This document shows positions 24,858-32,757 of a stretch of 64,000 nucleotides of DNA, piece by piece. This DNA is from Aurantiacibacter sp. D1-12 (GTDB taxonomy: Bacteria; Pseudomonadota; Alphaproteobacteria; Sphingomonadales; Sphingomonadaceae). The notes beneath the pieces were generated by a model that saw only the letters and a list, made by a program, of their open reading frames with translations, was not told the DNA's origin and made no database searches. The DNA lies in contig NZ_JAPJZJ010000002.1 of assembly GCF_028858515.1 (NCBI RefSeq), forward strand, positions 248,001 through 312,000, given 5' to 3'. Numbering within the stretch: the stretch's first letter is position 1; every line of letters starts with the position of its first letter. The translations under genes and the position numbers were made by a program.

Positions 24858-24942
24858 TCCGGCGGGGCTAGGTGGGCGCGAAAGCTGTAGGAAAATCGTT
24901 CTGCCCAACAAATCCTTGCACTCCTAGCCACTAAGTTTAGAT

Positions 24943-24960
24943 GATATGTAACAACATCTC
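24943..24960 (+). promoter_or_regulatory. candidate Zur operator
   Basis: GATATGT-AACA-ACATCTC is an imperfect palindrome (one mismatch in 7-bp arms) ending 17 bp before the DUF1826 start. Its shape and position resemble alphaproteobacterial Zur boxes. DUF1826 and MerC-type genes are recurrent members of zinc-starvation regulons, which gives contextual support. Confidence 0.45.
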
Positions 24961-24977
24961 ATGACTCGTGATCCAAC

Positions 24978-25580
24978 ATGACCCTATTGATTGATCCGGC
25001 GCATCACATTGCATCAGCGCCAGATGGACTTGCGGAGATCCGCAAACAGGAATGCAACCTTGCGATCTGGCAGCGCCATCCGATTCTGCAGCCGTTTGAC
25101 TTTGTGCTGGCTGAAGGACTTGAATTGCGGCTGACAACAGAGCTCTCAGTATTGCGACTACGGCTGGAGTGCACTCTGCCTGACGGCCTGACGGCTGGAG
25201 AGCCGCAGAAAGTCGCACTCATTGACGATATTTGCAGCCTTGCTCAGCACTTCGGGGCTATCCTCAACCAGTCCGCACTCGAAGTGCGGCTTGAAGTCAT
25301 CACAACAGACGCCTGCCGCAAGTTTCATGCAGACTATGTCACCGCCCGCCTGATTTCGACATATGTCGGACGCGGCACGCAATGGCTGGATCGCTTGGAC
25401 GCAGAGCGCGTTGCAGCAGGCGACAAGCCCGCCAATATCCAGTCACTTGTAGCGGGTGATGTAGGTATCTTCAAAGGCCGGCTCGCGACGAAACGCCCTG
25501 CAATTCACCGCTCTCCACCCATAACGGGTACCGGTGAGGCGCGACTCCTGCTGGTACTCAACCCGGTGGAAGAGGACTGA
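24978..25580 (+). CDS. DUF1826 family protein
   Basis: The 200-residue soluble protein resembles DUF1826 (segments NLAIWQRHP, VTARLISTYVGRGTQWL and HRSPPITGTGEARLLL). The conserved His/Cys/Asp residues in these blocks suggest metal binding. The gene is typically found with Zur-regulated zinc genes. It forms a two-gene operon with the MerC-like gene 1 bp downstream, under the palindrome at 24943. Biochemical function is unknown. Confidence 0.8.
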   Translation: MTLLIDPAHHIASAPDGLAEIRKQECNLAIWQRHPILQPFDFVLAEGLELRLTTELSVLRLRLECTLPDGLTAGEPQKVALIDDICSLAQHFGAILNQSALEVRLEVITTDACRKFHADYVTARLISTYVGRGTQWLDRLDAERVAAGDKPANIQSLVAGDVGIFKGRLATKRPAIHRSPPITGTGEARLLLVLNPVEED

Positions 25581-25581
25581 C

Positions 25582-25974
25582 ATGTCATCAACCGTCAATC
25601 TCGACCGTGCGGCTGTGGCAATGAGTCTGTCGTGCATCATCCACTGCGTGGCCCTGCCGATCTTCGCTGTCAGTATGCCGATACTGTCCGGGTTGGCCGA
25701 ACGCGAATGGGTACACTGGGTCTTTGCAGCGTCGGCTGTACTGGCCTCGGCCGCAGTTTTCGCGAGAGCACACTCCGCCAGATCACCATGGTTCGCTGCG
25801 CCGGTCCTCGCTGGACTAACATTCCTGATTGTCGCGCTCTTTCCCGAGTCAACCGGCGCGAACGAGGATGTGCTGACTGTGATCGGCGGCCTTCTGCTGG
25901 CGGGCGCTCACGGGCTACGGCTCGTCAGGCATTCCCGCCGGACTTCAGGCGGTTCCTACCCCTCCAGATCATAA
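25582..25974 (+). CDS. MerC-family small membrane protein
   Basis: The 130-residue protein has four predicted transmembrane helices. The first carries the SLSCIIHCVALP motif, a Cys pair in the position of the mercury-binding pair of MerC. Chromosomal MerC relatives paired with DUF1826 are thought to handle zinc or another divalent metal, not mercury. The start at 25582 follows GGAAGAGGA and fits the N terminus MSSTVNLDRAAV. It overlaps the convergent LOG gene by 19 bp. Confidence 0.85.
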   Translation: MSSTVNLDRAAVAMSLSCIIHCVALPIFAVSMPILSGLAEREWVHWVFAASAVLASAAVFARAHSARSPWFAAPVLAGLTFLIVALFPESTGANEDVLTVIGGLLLAGAHGLRLVRHSRRTSGGSYPSRS

Positions 25975-26846
25975 AATTCCGCAATCGCCTGCCAGCCCTC
26001 TTCCGCAGTTTCGCACCACGTGATCAGGTCGAGGTCCTTCTTCGAAATCGTGCCTTCTTCGGCAATCGCTTCGAAATCGACGACGCGGGTCCAGAAGTCC
26101 TTGCCGTAGAGCAGGATCGGCACCGGCTTCATCTTGCCGGTCTGCACCAGCGTCAGCAGTTCGAAGAACTCGTCAAAGGTGCCAAATCCGCCCGGGAACA
26201 CGGCCACAGCACGGGCACGGATCAGGAAGTGCATTTTCCTGAGCGCGAAATAGTGGAAGTTCAATGACAGGTACGGCGTCACATAGGGGTTGGGCGCCTG
26301 TTCGTGCGGCAGGATGATGTTGAGGCCGATGCTTTCCGCCCCCGCATCGCTCGCACCACGGTTGGCAGCCTCCATGATCGACGGCCCGCCGCCCGAGCAC
26401 ACCACGAACTGGCGCTTGCCGTCTTCGACAATCGCCTTTTCGCCGGCCATTTTCGCAAGGTCATGCGCGACCTGGTAATACTTGGCTTTGGCGGCAAGGT
26501 TCTTCGCCACCTTCTGTTCGAATTCACTACCCCCCTTCGCCGCCTCAATCTTGGCATCCGCCTCTTCGGGAGAGGGAATGCGCGCAGAGCCGTACATGAC
26601 CAGCGTCGATCCAACCCGCGCTTCATCAAGCAGCATTTCGGGCTTCAGTAGCTCCAGCTGGAAGCGTACCGGGCGCAGTTCTTCGCGCAGCAGGAAGTCT
26701 GTATCGCGGAAAGCCAGCTTGTATGCCGGATGGCGCGTTTGCGGTGTGTCATTGGGAGCGGAATCGGCGAAGGTCGCTTCGCTATCCGCGTGGTAGAATT
26801 TGTAATCGTGCAAATCGCTGCAATTCTTGTCGTCTTCGGCGCTCAC
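25956..26846 (-). CDS. LOG-family (TIGR00730) Rossmann nucleotide-binding protein
   Basis: The 296-residue protein has the LOG signature PGGFGTFDEFFELLT and the preceding CSGGGPSIMEAANRGA loop. Family members hydrolyse nucleoside 5'-monophosphates to base and ribose 5-phosphate (cytokinin activation in plants). This longer bacterial form with an N-terminal extension of about 85 residues is widespread in alphaproteobacteria and its physiological substrate is unknown. It stands alone upstream of the convergent zinc pair. Confidence 0.85.
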   Translation of the reverse strand: MSAEDDKNCSDLHDYKFYHADSEATFADSAPNDTPQTRHPAYKLAFRDTDFLLREELRPVRFQLELLKPEMLLDEARVGSTLVMYGSARIPSPEEADAKIEAAKGGSEFEQKVAKNLAAKAKYYQVAHDLAKMAGEKAIVEDGKRQFVVCSGGGPSIMEAANRGASDAGAESIGLNIILPHEQAPNPYVTPYLSLNFHYFALRKMHFLIRARAVAVFPGGFGTFDEFFELLTLVQTGKMKPVPILLYGKDFWTRVVDFEAIAEEGTISKKDLDLITWCETAEEGWQAIAEFYDLEG

Positions 26847-26908
26847 GCAAATCTCCTGTTCAAGCCATCTGGCCTGACGCAGTGTGTGCGAAGGGTCAAG
26901 GGAAGAAC

Positions 26909-26982
26909 TGGATGCCCCGCAAGGATTCGAACCTTGATTGACGGAGTCAGAGTCCGCTCTCTTACCGTTAGAGGACGGGGCA
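26909..26982 (-). tRNA. tRNA-Gln (CTG)
   Basis: The 74-nt cloverleaf on the minus strand has acceptor TGCCCCG/CGGGGCA, D-arm CTCTAACGGTAAGAG, anticodon stem GCGGA/TCCGT with loop CTCTGAC (anticodon CTG), a T-arm with GGTTCGAATCC and an encoded CCA. Confidence 0.93.
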
Positions 26983-27034
26983 CCAATCAGAGCGCGCGCC
27001 TCTATAACGCGCTGTGGATTCGGTCAAGTGCCCG

Positions 27035-27466
27035 TTAGCCCGCAGAGCGCCAGGTCACCGTGCGACAGAACAGGGTCACGCAGCCCTGCACATCGAGCGA
27101 TCCGTTCCGGCCCGGTCGGACAACCGCGCGGTAGGTTCCACCGTCTTCGGGGTTGTAGACTTCACCACGCCAGGCACCATCGCGCCAACGCAGCCCTTCA
27201 AGCACGCGAATGCCGAGGATCGGGCGATCGCGCAGCGCAGGATTGTCATTGTGAACGTCGTTGTCGGGCTCGCCCGGCTTGTTGCGGATGATCCGCGTGA
27301 TTGTACCGCAGCGGGCATTGCCGCAGGGACGCACGGTGATTTCGACGTAGCCGCCCTGGTCGATATAGGTCCCGTCGATGCGGCTCTGCGCACTGGCAGA
27401 TGGCGTGGCCAGCGTGGCGGCAAACAGCGTAGCGGAAGCGAGAAGCGGCTTGATCATATGTCCCAT
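27035..27466 (-). CDS. DUF2147 exported protein
   Basis: The 143-residue protein has a signal peptide (MIKPLLASATLFAATLATPSA, cleavage near SAQS) and a compact beta domain matching DUF2147: GTYIDQGGYVEI, then CGNARCGTITRI and a C-terminal GCVTLFCRTVTW. Four cysteines suggest disulfides in the periplasm. An ATG three codons downstream (27457) is an equally good start. It lies 29 bp downstream of the radical SAM gene on the same strand and may be cotranscribed. Function is unknown. Confidence 0.8.
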   Translation of the reverse strand: MGHMIKPLLASATLFAATLATPSASAQSRIDGTYIDQGGYVEITVRPCGNARCGTITRIIRNKPGEPDNDVHNDNPALRDRPILGIRVLEGLRWRDGAWRGEVYNPEDGGTYRAVVRPGRNGSLDVQGCVTLFCRTVTWRSAG

Positions 27467-27495
27467 ACAATTGACCTAGCTTGCCGGTTTCCAAC

Positions 27496-28482
27496 TCAGG
27501 CTGAACAACTCGCTCCGCCGAGCACGCAAAAGCGCGCGCAATGCGGATGGTTGAGCGACACCGCGCCGTTCGCTTCGGCAATGGTATCGCCGAGATCGAA
27601 ACCAGGATCATAGGGAAGTAGCGTGCAGGCGACTACTCGCGGCGCAGGTTCTCCCTTGCGGTGGACGACCATACGGCTGCTCGCACACATCTGGTCATCG
27701 GGCGATTTGCCAAGGATGCCCCAGCATTCGGTGGTGATTTCGGGCACATCGGCGGCCGCGTCCATCTCCGGAAAGAGCACGAGGCACGAAGGATCGGCGG
27801 CGTCGATGGCGATGCCCTGCGCTTCAAACAGCGCGCCGTAGGCAGAGCGTGCCTGCTCCTGCGTCTCACCCGCTAGGCTGCGCCCGGCAGCGGCGATGGA
27901 GAAGTGGTTGGCGGAGAGCCAGCGCAAACCATCGAGCATCGGTTCCCAGCTGTTGGGGCCACGCTCAGCCTCGTGCACTTCTTGCGTGTGGTGGTCGATA
28001 GAGACGCGGATCGTCAGCCTGTCGCCGTGATCGTGACGGAGGCGCAACAGCTCGGCCTCATGCCGCCGCATCGGCTTCATCGCATTGGACAGCACCAGCA
28101 CTTCGTGCTGGCACCGCAGCGCACCTTCGATCATCGCAATGATGTCCGGATTCATAAACGGCTCGCCGCCGGTGAAACCAATCTCGCGCACATTCAGTGG
28201 GCCGATTTCATCGAGGAAGCGTGCGACATGCTGCGCGCTCATATAGATCAAAGCATCGTTGGTCGGGCTGCTTTCGATATAGCAATTGGCGCAGGCGAGA
28301 TTGCACAGCGTGCCCGTGGCAAACCACAGCGTGTCGAGCTTGCGCAGCCCCACGGTGGCGCGCGCTTCGCCCTTGGCGGTGACCAGCGGATCGACGAATT
28401 TCTCGCGCGCGAGTTCTTCGGCTTCGACAGCGAAAGGAGACGCGCCGGTGGGCACGTTGCGTGACAGACTGCGCGTTGCCAT
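27496..28482 (-). CDS. radical SAM enzyme with Cys-rich C terminus, in an organoarsenical-type cluster
   Basis: The 328-residue protein has CNLACANC (C60, C64, C67) binding the [4Fe-4S]-SAM cluster, GFTGGEP at 102-108 and a TIM-barrel core. The C terminus carries at least six further cysteines (ECW, QMC, VAC, then HCARFC and SCSA), suggesting an auxiliary Fe-S cluster as in SPASM-type enzymes. It differs from ArsS, which begins with a short CxxxCxxC region and ends in DUF3641. The start at 28482 overlaps the stop of the flavoenzyme gene (TGATG); upstream codons lie inside that gene. Its substrate is unknown. Context suggests a step on a methylated arsenical or its adenosyl/ribosyl derivative. 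Confidence 0.8.
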   Translation of the reverse strand: MATRSLSRNVPTGASPFAVEAEELAREKFVDPLVTAKGEARATVGLRKLDTLWFATGTLCNLACANCYIESSPTNDALIYMSAQHVARFLDEIGPLNVREIGFTGGEPFMNPDIIAMIEGALRCQHEVLVLSNAMKPMRRHEAELLRLRHDHGDRLTIRVSIDHHTQEVHEAERGPNSWEPMLDGLRWLSANHFSIAAAGRSLAGETQEQARSAYGALFEAQGIAIDAADPSCLVLFPEMDAAADVPEITTECWGILGKSPDDQMCASSRMVVHRKGEPAPRVVACTLLPYDPGFDLGDTIAEANGAVSLNHPHCARFCVLGGASCSA

Positions 28483-29900
28483 CAGAACATCCGGCGGATC
28501 TTGGCGAGGAAGGCAACCCAGCGCTTGGGCCACGCGCCGAACACTGTTGGCTCCCACGCGGCAAAGGCAGCAGCCTTGGTGATCTCCGAACGGGTGGGGT
28601 AAGAAATGATCGCGCCGCCCATATCGAAGGTGCCCGATTTACCGGTAATCGACTGGGTGAGCGGCAGCAACAGCTCGCCCGCATTGACCCCGCAGATGCT
28701 CGCACCGACGACCTTTTTGCCCTTCAACATGACTTTCAGATGTCCTTCGGTCAGGCCTTCTGCAATCGCGCGTTCGTTATGGTCGAAACCTTCCTTCACC
28801 ACGTTGAGCTTGTCGCCGAATTTCTCGCGCGCTTCGGTCTCGGTCATGCCGATCTGGGCGACTTCGGGCTCAGTGTAGGTGCACCAGGGCAGCGCCTTGA
28901 AATCGACTTTCGTCGGCAGTCCAAGCGCAATTTCGAGTACCACGTTCGAGCCTTCGTAGCCCGAGACATGCGTCAGCCGCGGCCCTTCACGGCAATCGCC
29001 GATGGCGTAAATGTGCTTGATTGAAGTCCGACGACGATCATCGACCTTGATACCATTGCGGCCGAGTTCAATGCCGAGTTCTTCGAGACCGTAGCCTTCG
29101 GTGCGCGCCTTGCGACCCACGGCGAGGAGCAGGTGGCTGCCAGTCACGTCTTCACCTCTATCGGTGGTGACAGTCACGCTGCCATCCGCGCCCTTTGCGA
29201 CTTTGTCAGCTTTACCCTTCACGAAACGCACACCCTCGCGCTTCATGACATCAACTACGACGGCGACGGAGTCGCGATCATCGCGGCCCATCGGTTCGCC
29301 CGGTTCGATCACGGTCACTTCGCTACCCAGGCGGCGAAAACTCTGCGCCATCTCCATGCCGATCACACCGCCGCCAATGATGACGAGGTGCTCGGGCTGA
29401 TCGGTCAGGTCGAACAGGTTTTCATTGGTGAGGTAGTCCACATCGTCCAGCCCTGGAATGGGTGGAACGAACGGCCCAGAGCCCGTCGCAATGACGATGC
29501 GCGGTGCGGTCAGCTTGCGGCCGCCCACGGTCACTTCCCTGGGTCCGGTGATTTTCGCCCAGTCCTGAATGACCTCGCAGCCCATCTCCTCGAACCGCTC
29601 AACACTGTCATGCGGCTCGATATGCGCGATGGCATCGTGGACGTGTTTGTGCACGCCGGACCAGTCGACCACAGGTGCGGCCAGTTGCACGCCCGCGCGC
29701 TTTTCTTCGCGCGCTTCGGCAGCGCGCTTGGCGGAGGCGATCAGCGCCTTAGAGGGGACACAGCCATTGTTGAGGCATTCGCCGCCCATCTTGTGGCCTT
29801 CGATCAGCGCGGTCTTCAGCCCGAACAGCGCGCAGCCACCCGCTGCGGTCAGTCCGGCAGCACCGCCGCCGATTACGATAACGTCATGTGAGTATTCCAT
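28482..29900 (-). CDS. MerA/dihydrolipoamide dehydrogenase-like FAD disulfide oxidoreductase
   Basis: The 472-residue enzyme has the FAD-binding motif VIVIGGGAAGLTAA at the N terminus and the redox disulfide GGECLNNGCVPSKAL. An NAD(P)H domain follows (VIIGGGVIGMEMA), and the dimerisation domain has VKEGFDHNERAIAEG. It lacks the N-terminal heavy-metal domain and the C-terminal vicinal cysteines of mercuric reductase, so a Hg(II) role is doubtful. It was started at 29900 behind GGGGACCT. It is divergent from arsM and overlaps the radical SAM gene, so it may supply reducing power in the arsenical pathway (inference). Confidence 0.85.
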   Translation of the reverse strand: MEYSHDVIVIGGGAAGLTAAGGCALFGLKTALIEGHKMGGECLNNGCVPSKALIASAKRAAEAREEKRAGVQLAAPVVDWSGVHKHVHDAIAHIEPHDSVERFEEMGCEVIQDWAKITGPREVTVGGRKLTAPRIVIATGSGPFVPPIPGLDDVDYLTNENLFDLTDQPEHLVIIGGGVIGMEMAQSFRRLGSEVTVIEPGEPMGRDDRDSVAVVVDVMKREGVRFVKGKADKVAKGADGSVTVTTDRGEDVTGSHLLLAVGRKARTEGYGLEELGIELGRNGIKVDDRRRTSIKHIYAIGDCREGPRLTHVSGYEGSNVVLEIALGLPTKVDFKALPWCTYTEPEVAQIGMTETEAREKFGDKLNVVKEGFDHNERAIAEGLTEGHLKVMLKGKKVVGASICGVNAGELLLPLTQSITGKSGTFDMGGAIISYPTRSEITKAAAFAAWEPTVFGAWPKRWVAFLAKIRRMF

Positions 29901-29930
29901 AGGTCCCCGCGTGCGTAACTCATCTGGGCT

Positions 29931-29949
29931 AGGAAACGAAACGCTTCCT
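29931..29949. promoter_or_regulatory. near-palindrome between the divergent arsenical operons
   Basis: AGGAAaCG-AAA-CGcTTCCT has 8-bp arms with one mismatch pair and lies midway between the two divergent starts (29900 and 29991). It is a possible operator controlling both arms. No regulator gene is in the cluster. Confidence 0.35.
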
Positions 29950-29990
29950 GTTATGGCCATGCACTTCGCCGAAAAGGGACATTCGGTTTC

Positions 29991-31040
29991 ATGAATCTCG
30001 AAAACTCACAGGACTATTACGGCAAGGTACTGGGCGGATCGGCCGATCTGCGCACCGATGCCTGCTGCACTTTTGAAATGCCGAGCGATGCCGTCGCCAG
30101 AGCGCTGAAGAATGTGCACGAAGAGGTGAAAGCGCGCTACTACGGCTGCGGACTTGTAGTGCCGCAAGCGCTCGAGAGTTGCCGCGTGCTCGACCTTGGT
30201 TCGGGCAGCGGGCAGGACGCCTATTTGCTGGCGCAGCTGGTCGGACCGAACGGCCATGTGACCGGCGTCGACGCCACTCCTGAGCAGCTCGCCGTCGCGC
30301 GCGAATATCAGGGCTGGCATGCCGAGCAGTTCGGCTTTGCCAATGTCGAATTTGTCGAAGGCGATATCGAGAAACTGGGCGAGCTTGGCCTTGAAGAAGG
30401 TAGCTTCGATGTCATCGTATCCAACTGCGTCATCAATCTTGTCGCTGACAAGGAAGCCGTATTCCGCGCCGCGCATCGGCTGCTGAAGCCGGGAGGCGAG
30501 CTGTACTTTTCCGATGTCTATGCCGACCGCCGCGTGCCCGAGCATCTGCTGAGCGATCCGGTGCTGCACGGCGAGTGCCTTTCCGGCGCGCTTTATTGGG
30601 GCGATTTTGATCGCCTCGCCAAGGCCGCCGGTTTCGCCGATCCGCGCCTTGTCACTGATCGCCCTCTCGGCATCAACGACCGCGAAGTGAAGGCCAAACT
30701 GGACGGGATCAATTTCGTCTCCGCCACCTATCGCCTGTTCAAGCTCGATGGACTTGAACCGCAGTGCGAGGATTATGGGCAGGCCGTGCGCTACAAAGGA
30801 ACGCTGGAGGGCCACCCACGCGTGTTGGAACTCGACGCGCATCACGCGATCGAGGCGGGGCGCACGTTCCCGATCTGCGGCAACAGCTGGCTAATGCTCG
30901 CCGAAACTCGCTTTGCCGAGCATTTTGAATTTATCGGCGACTTCTCGAAGCACTACGGGGTATTTCCCGGCTGCGGGACCGATGCACCGTTCGGCCAGTC
31001 GGCGAGTGAAAACACGTCGGCGGGCACGGCCTGTTGCTGA
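29991..31040 (+). CDS. arsM: arsenite S-adenosylmethionine methyltransferase
   Basis: The 349-residue protein methylates As(III) stepwise using SAM. The SAM-binding motif is VLDLGSGSGQDAYLL (66-80). The three As-binding cysteines of ArsM are present: C53 (YYGCG), C146 (SNCV) and C196 (GECLSGAL). A Cys pair is at 25-26 and another ends the protein (TACC); such C-terminal pairs recur in ArsM. It is first in a two-gene operon with the SDR (7-bp overlap) and divergent from the flavoenzyme. No arsR, arsB or arsC lies nearby, so biosynthesis of an organoarsenical seems likelier than simple resistance. Confidence 0.93.
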   Translation: MNLENSQDYYGKVLGGSADLRTDACCTFEMPSDAVARALKNVHEEVKARYYGCGLVVPQALESCRVLDLGSGSGQDAYLLAQLVGPNGHVTGVDATPEQLAVAREYQGWHAEQFGFANVEFVEGDIEKLGELGLEEGSFDVIVSNCVINLVADKEAVFRAAHRLLKPGGELYFSDVYADRRVPEHLLSDPVLHGECLSGALYWGDFDRLAKAAGFADPRLVTDRPLGINDREVKAKLDGINFVSATYRLFKLDGLEPQCEDYGQAVRYKGTLEGHPRVLELDAHHAIEAGRTFPICGNSWLMLAETRFAEHFEFIGDFSKHYGVFPGCGTDAPFGQSASENTSAGTACC

Positions 31041-32035
31041 AGATTCTCGTCACCGGCGCCGCTGGACTGATCGGCGGCGATGTCTGCGCGCGCCTTGTGG
31101 CGAAGGGCCATGCGGTGACCGGCATGGTCCGTCGTAATCCGGAGGTGCGCGGCAATGATGGCGCGCTGGTAGAAGGTGTCACGACCGTTTCAGGCGATGT
31201 GACGCTGCCGCTGATGGGGCTGGAGCCTGAGCCGCATGATGTCGTCATCCACTGCGCCGCCAGCCTGGAATTCGACGCCCCCGAGGAAGAATTGCAGGCT
31301 ATCAATGTCGAGGGCACAAAAAACGCGCTCGCCTATGCCAAGGAAGCGGGTGCAGCGTTCCTGCATGTCAGCACGGCCTATGTCTGCGGGCAGGTGAGCG
31401 GCGCGGTGCCGGAAGGCCCAGTGCCTGCCGATACGCAGTTCACCAACCGATACGAAGCCAGCAAGGCACGGGCAGAAGCGGCGGTTGCCGCGAGTGGTCT
31501 TCCCTTCGCGGTTGCTCGCCCCTCCATTGTGCTCGGCCACAGCAAGACCGGCGTGATCCGCGACTTCCCCTCGCTCTGCAACGTCTTCCGCCTGATGGCG
31601 CGCGGCAAGGTGACGCAGTTTCCCTGTGTACCCGGATCAACACTCGATCTCGTGCCCATCGACCATGTGGCCGAGGGCATTGCCCGCCTTGCAGAGCGCA
31701 TGAACGAGGCGAATGGAGCATACTTCCATCTTGTCGCCAGCGATCCGCTTCCGGCTGCCGAACTGGCTTACGGTGTACAGCGCGTCGAGCACTTCCCCGA
31801 CCCGCAAGTTGTGTCACCGCAGGACTATGATCCGACATCACTGCGTCCCGCCGAGCAGATGCTTGCCGGGCGGATGCTCGGGACGTTTGGAGCCTATTTC
31901 ACCCGCGATCCGCAGTTCGATGACGGCCGCTTCCGCGCGGTGACGGGCTTCGAATGCAATCCGACCGATAGCGCTTGGCTGGACCGGCTTATCGCGCACG
32001 GGATCGAAGCGGACTACCTGCCCAAGCCGCGTTAA
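31034..32035 (+). CDS. extended SDR / NAD-dependent epimerase-type protein
   Basis: The 333-residue Rossmann enzyme has VTGAAGLIGG for the dinucleotide and the catalytic Y-x-x-x-K as YEASK, with HVSTAYVCG supplying the Ser/Thr. The C-terminal half is diverged, as in fatty acyl-CoA reductase-like or sterol dehydrogenase-like SDRs. It begins with TTG seven bases inside the end of arsM, a coupled start. It ends in a 4-bp overlap with the convergent glycosyltransferase. In this cluster it could reduce or epimerise a sugar or lipid moiety attached to arsenic (inference). Confidence 0.8.
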   Translation: MLKILVTGAAGLIGGDVCARLVAKGHAVTGMVRRNPEVRGNDGALVEGVTTVSGDVTLPLMGLEPEPHDVVIHCAASLEFDAPEEELQAINVEGTKNALAYAKEAGAAFLHVSTAYVCGQVSGAVPEGPVPADTQFTNRYEASKARAEAAVAASGLPFAVARPSIVLGHSKTGVIRDFPSLCNVFRLMARGKVTQFPCVPGSTLDLVPIDHVAEGIARLAERMNEANGAYFHLVASDPLPAAELAYGVQRVEHFPDPQVVSPQDYDPTSLRPAEQMLAGRMLGTFGAYFTRDPQFDDGRFRAVTGFECNPTDSAWLDRLIAHGIEADYLPKPR

Positions 32036-32757
32036 CGCACGTCCGGGTAGTACCGCTCCAGACGTTTCTTCGCGCCGAGCCCCCACAGGAAGCCGACCTT
32101 CAGATAAATCCAGTTCGCTTTGAGCGGGCCCCATTTAGCGATCCGGCGGTCAGAAGTCTCCACCCGGTCGGAAATCATCTTCACCCGACCAAAGCGCGTC
32201 ATACGGATGCACAGGTCGGCCTCTTCCATCACCTTCGCTGCCGGATCGCAGCCCCCGCTTTCCAGGAACTGCGTGCGGCGGAAGAACATCGCGTGGTCGC
32301 CGAACAGCAAACGGCAACCTTTGAAGAACAGGTGGGGACGGAACAGCAGCGGCGCGTACCAGGTTTTCGCCCAATTATGCAGCGTGGTGCCCCAGCGCGT
32401 TTTTTCCGGCCCGCGCAGGATCGGGGTGAAGCCCGCAAGGCTGATTGCGGGATCAGACAGCGTCCGCTCGATAGCATGGATAAAATCAAGCGGGGGGACC
32501 GTGTCGGCATGCAGCACCACGACATAGTCGCCGTCTGCAGCATCAACTCCGGCGTTAATCTGCCGCCCCCTACCCGCAGCGGTCTGCACAGTGCGCCACC
32601 CCTGCGCCCGGACAAAATCGAGCGAGCCATCGCTGCTGCTGCCGTCCACCGCGATTACTTCCAACGGTTTCGGATTGAGCTGTGCAAGAACCGCCGCGAC
32701 CTGCGGCAGCACGCGCTCCTCATTGAGCATGGGAATGACAATGGAGGTGCGGCTCAC
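32032..32757 (-). CDS. TIGR04283-type family 2 glycosyltransferase (arsenosugar/rSAM-associated)
   Basis: The 241-residue GT-A protein has SIVIPMLNEE at the N terminus, DGSSSDGS and a DxD as HADT, with an AGRGRQINAG segment, typical of TIGR04283. That family is associated with radical SAM/arsenosugar clusters. GTG 32757 overlaps the stop of the upstream gene (GTGA) and gives the usual N terminus; an ATG at 32775 would add six residues. It is cotranscribed with the TIGR04282 gene. It probably attaches the arsenical ribofuranoside to another sugar or glycerol unit (inference). Confidence 0.85.
   Translation of the reverse strand: MSRTSIVIPMLNEERVLPQVAAVLAQLNPKPLEVIAVDGSSSDGSLDFVRAQGWRTVQTAAGRGRQINAGVDAADGDYVVVLHADTVPPLDFIHAIERTLSDPAISLAGFTPILRGPEKTRWGTTLHNWAKTWYAPLLFRPHLFFKGCRLLFGDHAMFFRRTQFLESGGCDPAAKVMEEADLCIRMTRFGRVKMISDRVETSDRRIAKWGPLKANWIYLKVGFLWGLGAKKRLERYYPDVR

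Noticed and set aside
27496-28482. ArsS identity for the radical SAM protein
   Set aside because: It lacks the ArsS N-terminal pattern and DUF3641 end; its Cys-rich tail differs, so the gene symbol was withheld.
28482-29900. Mercuric reductase
   Set aside because: No N-terminal metal domain and no C-terminal vicinal cysteines; no other mer genes nearby apart from an unlinked MerC-like gene.
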